Source: JAWXUK01 sp044432725 (lineage in GTDB: Bacteria > Bacillota > Clostridia > Oscillospirales > Oscillospiraceae). Taken from it: 6,137 nt of DNA. Under the pieces are notes generated by a model, which saw only the letters and a program-made list of their open reading frames with translations, had not been told where the DNA came from and searched no databases. Numbering within the stretch: the first letter of the stretch is position 1; each line of letters opens with the position of its first letter. The translations under genes and the position numbers were made by a program. The stretch lies in assembly GCA_044432725.1 (NCBI GenBank), contig JAWXUL010000077.1, positions 1-6,137 of the forward strand. Reading direction: 5' to 3'. This document shows positions 4,921 to 6,137 of this stretch, piece by piece.

Positions 4921-5000
4921 AGGAACAAACAAGTGTACTCTGTGCAAAAAAGAGAAATTTTCTTTTTTACAAAAATAATTTCGTACAACCCCAAGTTTTT

Positions 5001-5029
5001 TTGCCATTATATATGAGGGGGTTTATAAA
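5001..5029 (+). promoter_or_regulatory. Promoter-like pair in repeat copy 2
   Basis: TTGCCA (5001-5006), 17 bases, TATAAA (5024-5029), better spaced than in copy 1. A transcript from here would have a leader of about 300 bases before the RepA-like start codon. Confidence 0.45.
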
Positions 5030-5038
5030 CAAGGGTTA

Positions 5039-5058
5039 GTGAAAATTTATAAATTCAC
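5039..5058. promoter_or_regulatory. Operator-like palindrome, copy 2
   Basis: Identical to the site at 4901-4920: GTGAA, two A residues, TTTATAAA, TTCAC. It again overlaps the expected transcription start of the promoter-like pair in its repeat. Confidence 0.45.
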
Positions 5059-5134
5059 AGGAACAAACAAGTGTACTCAGTGCAAAAGAGAGAAAATTCC
5101 TTTTTTAGAAAAATAATTTCGTACACCCCCCTTG

Positions 5135-5159
5135 TTTTTTTGGCTTATATATGAGGGGG
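5135..5159. repeat. Partial third copy of the 139-bp repeat
   Basis: Only the first 25 or so bases remain: a T-run, GGC in place of GCCAT, and TTATATATGAGGGGG. The promoter -10 and palindrome are missing. From here to 5339 I see only AT-rich sequence, short A-runs and the ribosome site of the next gene. Confidence 0.8.
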
Positions 5160-5339
5160 ATTTTAGCCTTCACGTCACCACCACAATTTTGGCAGTCATT
5201 TTGTCAAAAAATATTCTGTGAGTTTTCAAAAAAACTAGCTAAAAAAGAGAATACACGATTTTGTGGTTATCAACTGTTAAAAAGGTGTCCTTTATTACTT
5301 GAGGGGAACTTTTGAAATGAAAAAGAAAAGGAGATTTTT

Positions 5340-6137
5340 ATGCCCGAAAAATTAAACACCATGGATGCAGAAACTCTGCTCGCCACACCCTTTCCACCAC
5401 TTAAATTTGTAGTGGAAGAATTTATGTCCCAAGGACTTCACCTCCTCGCTGGCTCACCGAAGATAGGAAAATCTTGGATGGCACTTTGGATATGTCTACA
5501 AATCGCCAAAGGTGAACCCGTCTGGGATTTCAAAACCAACCAGTGTCAAGTTCTGTACCTCTGCTTGGAGGACAGCTTTCTACGAATCCAAAATCGGCTC
5601 TTTGAGCTGACTAGCGAAGCACCAAACACGCTTCATTTTTGTACATTTAGTGAAAACATGGATTCTGGTTTGGATTTACAGATTGAGATGTTTTTACAAG
5701 ATTTTCCCAACACTGAATTTATCGTGATAGACACCTTTCAAAAAATCCGTGGTACAGCAAATCCCAACGGTACCCTCTATGCCAGTGATTATCACGAGAT
5801 GGGACTGATAAAAAAACTTGCTGACAAACATCAAATCGCCATCTTGCTGATTCATCACCTTAGAAAAGCAAAGGACAGTGACCCTCTCAACATGATTTCA
5901 GGTTCTGTAGGAATTTCTGGTGCTGTGGATACCAACTTTGTGTTGATGAAAGATGGACGAGCAGAAAGCACAGGTCGCTTGGTTTGTACAGGTCGTGACA
6001 TTGAGCAACTAGACCTTTTTTTAGATTTTTCTAAAGAGGAGAAACTCTGGAATCTCACCTCACCAGTGGAATTACAAAAGCAACTGACTCCCACGGTGAT
6101 TTTTTCTCTCTGTGACCTGATGAAAAAACTAGGGAAC
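5340..6137 (+). CDS. RepA-like/AAA_25 ATPase (RecA-fold helicase type), 3' end outside the window
   Basis: The frame is open for 266 codons from the ATG at 5340 to the right edge. AAGGAG lies six bases upstream. Walker A is GSPKIGKS at 38-45; LYLCLED at 72-78 holds the Glu-Asp pair seen after strand 3 in this group, followed by RIQNRL; Walker B is FIVIDTFQKIR at 127-137; AILLIHHLRKAK at 167-178 is the sensor-like strand; ISGSVGISGAVD at 186-197 matches the GS-G--GA-D signature of RepA-type ATPases. The family (AAA_25, related to plasmid RSF1010 RepA) forms hexameric helicases for replication of plasmids and integrative elements. This points to a mobile-element replication module. The upstream duplicated promoter/palindrome region may control it or serve as an origin (inference). 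Clear family call, exact role not proven. Confidence 0.85.
   Translation, partial: MPEKLNTMDAETLLATPFPPLKFVVEEFMSQGLHLLAGSPKIGKSWMALWICLQIAKGEPVWDFKTNQCQVLYLCLEDSFLRIQNRLFELTSEAPNTLHFCTFSENMDSGLDLQIEMFLQDFPNTEFIVIDTFQKIRGTANPNGTLYASDYHEMGLIKKLADKHQIAILLIHHLRKAKDSDPLNMISGSVGISGAVDTNFVLMKDGRAESTGRLVCTGRDIEQLDLFLDFSKEEKLWNLTSPVELQKQLTPTVIFSLCDLMKKLGN

Larger units (their letters stand above)
4859..4995. repeat. 139-bp direct repeat, copy 1
   Basis: It starts with a T-run and TTGCCATTATATATGAGGGGG and is over 90 percent identical by eye to copy 2. Elements in order: promoter-like pair, GGGTTA, palindrome (4901-4920), GTGTACTC-GTGCAAAA, an A-rich/T-rich weak hairpin, and AATTTCGTACA followed by CCCC. 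It lies in the 580-bp gene-free stretch before the RepA-like gene. Confidence 0.95.
4996..5134. repeat. 139-bp direct repeat, copy 2
   Basis: Same element order as copy 1. Differences are a handful of substitutions, a two-base shift in T-run length and a longer C-run at the end (CCCCCC). The end C-run and the next GGGGG form inverted arms across the T-run (5127-5132 with 5154-5159). Confidence 0.95.

Noticed and set aside
5317..5355. 12-codon frame MKKKRRFLCPKN overlapping the RepA-like start, possible leader peptide
   Set aside because: The GAGGGG site is ten bases away and the frame simply covers the ribosome site of the next gene. No hairpin supports attenuation here.
5855..6094. 79-codon - strand frame opposite the RepA-like gene
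   Set aside because: It is antisense to the conserved ATPase domain and has no ribosome site or recognisable content.

Overview
The window looks like accessory DNA from a low-GC Gram-positive bacterium of the class Clostridia. The signs are strong GGAGG-type ribosome sites, sigma-A-like promoters, an ECF-type sigma factor directly followed by a DUF4367-like anti-sigma gene, and an AAA_25/RepA-like ATPase of the kind carried by Clostridial plasmids and integrative elements. No rRNA, tRNA, recognisable transposase or CRISPR array is visible. The genes at both ends (1-202 and 5340-6137, + strand) have a less AT-rich, similar codon style. The central block (238-4593, all - strand) is AT-richer and reads like cargo inside a mobile element.

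Layout from right to left, the direction of transcription of the cargo. From 5340 a RepA-like ATPase gene runs off the right edge on the + strand. Its upstream region (4594-5339, no convincing protein gene) holds a back-to-back promoter pair, a possible short RNA or attenuator ending in a good terminator, and two nearly identical 139-bp direct repeats plus a partial third. Each full repeat carries a promoter-like pair and a palindrome. On the - strand the sigma factor (4593-4075) and a one-helix membrane anti-sigma protein (4074-3424) have no intergenic gap and form one operon. Then comes a tandem array of 73-74-bp units (3157 to about 3440), a secreted-protein gene fragment without its signal peptide (3139-2828), an exported protein of unknown family (2703-1939), and two paralogous exported proteins (1900-1145 and 1020-238).

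The most interesting observation is the 73-bp array. Its units match, in blocks with exactly conserved spacing, a 72-bp segment inside the sigma-factor gene itself (4354-4425, codons 57-80, region 2). Read in the sigma frame, the units still spell C-P ... V-T ... E-R-K-S, but with stop codons. The same blocks contain TGTCCC-N17-CGTTAC, which resembles an ECF -35/-10 pair pointing at the exported-protein genes. The array could be a set of promoters for the sigma factor, a set of sigma-gene-derived cassettes or decoys, or a source of RNA antisense to the sigma mRNA. Sequence alone does not decide between these.

Working model (inference): the sigma factor, restrained by the membrane anti-sigma protein, responds to an envelope or host signal and controls a set of small exported proteins carried as cargo on a RepA-type mobile element.
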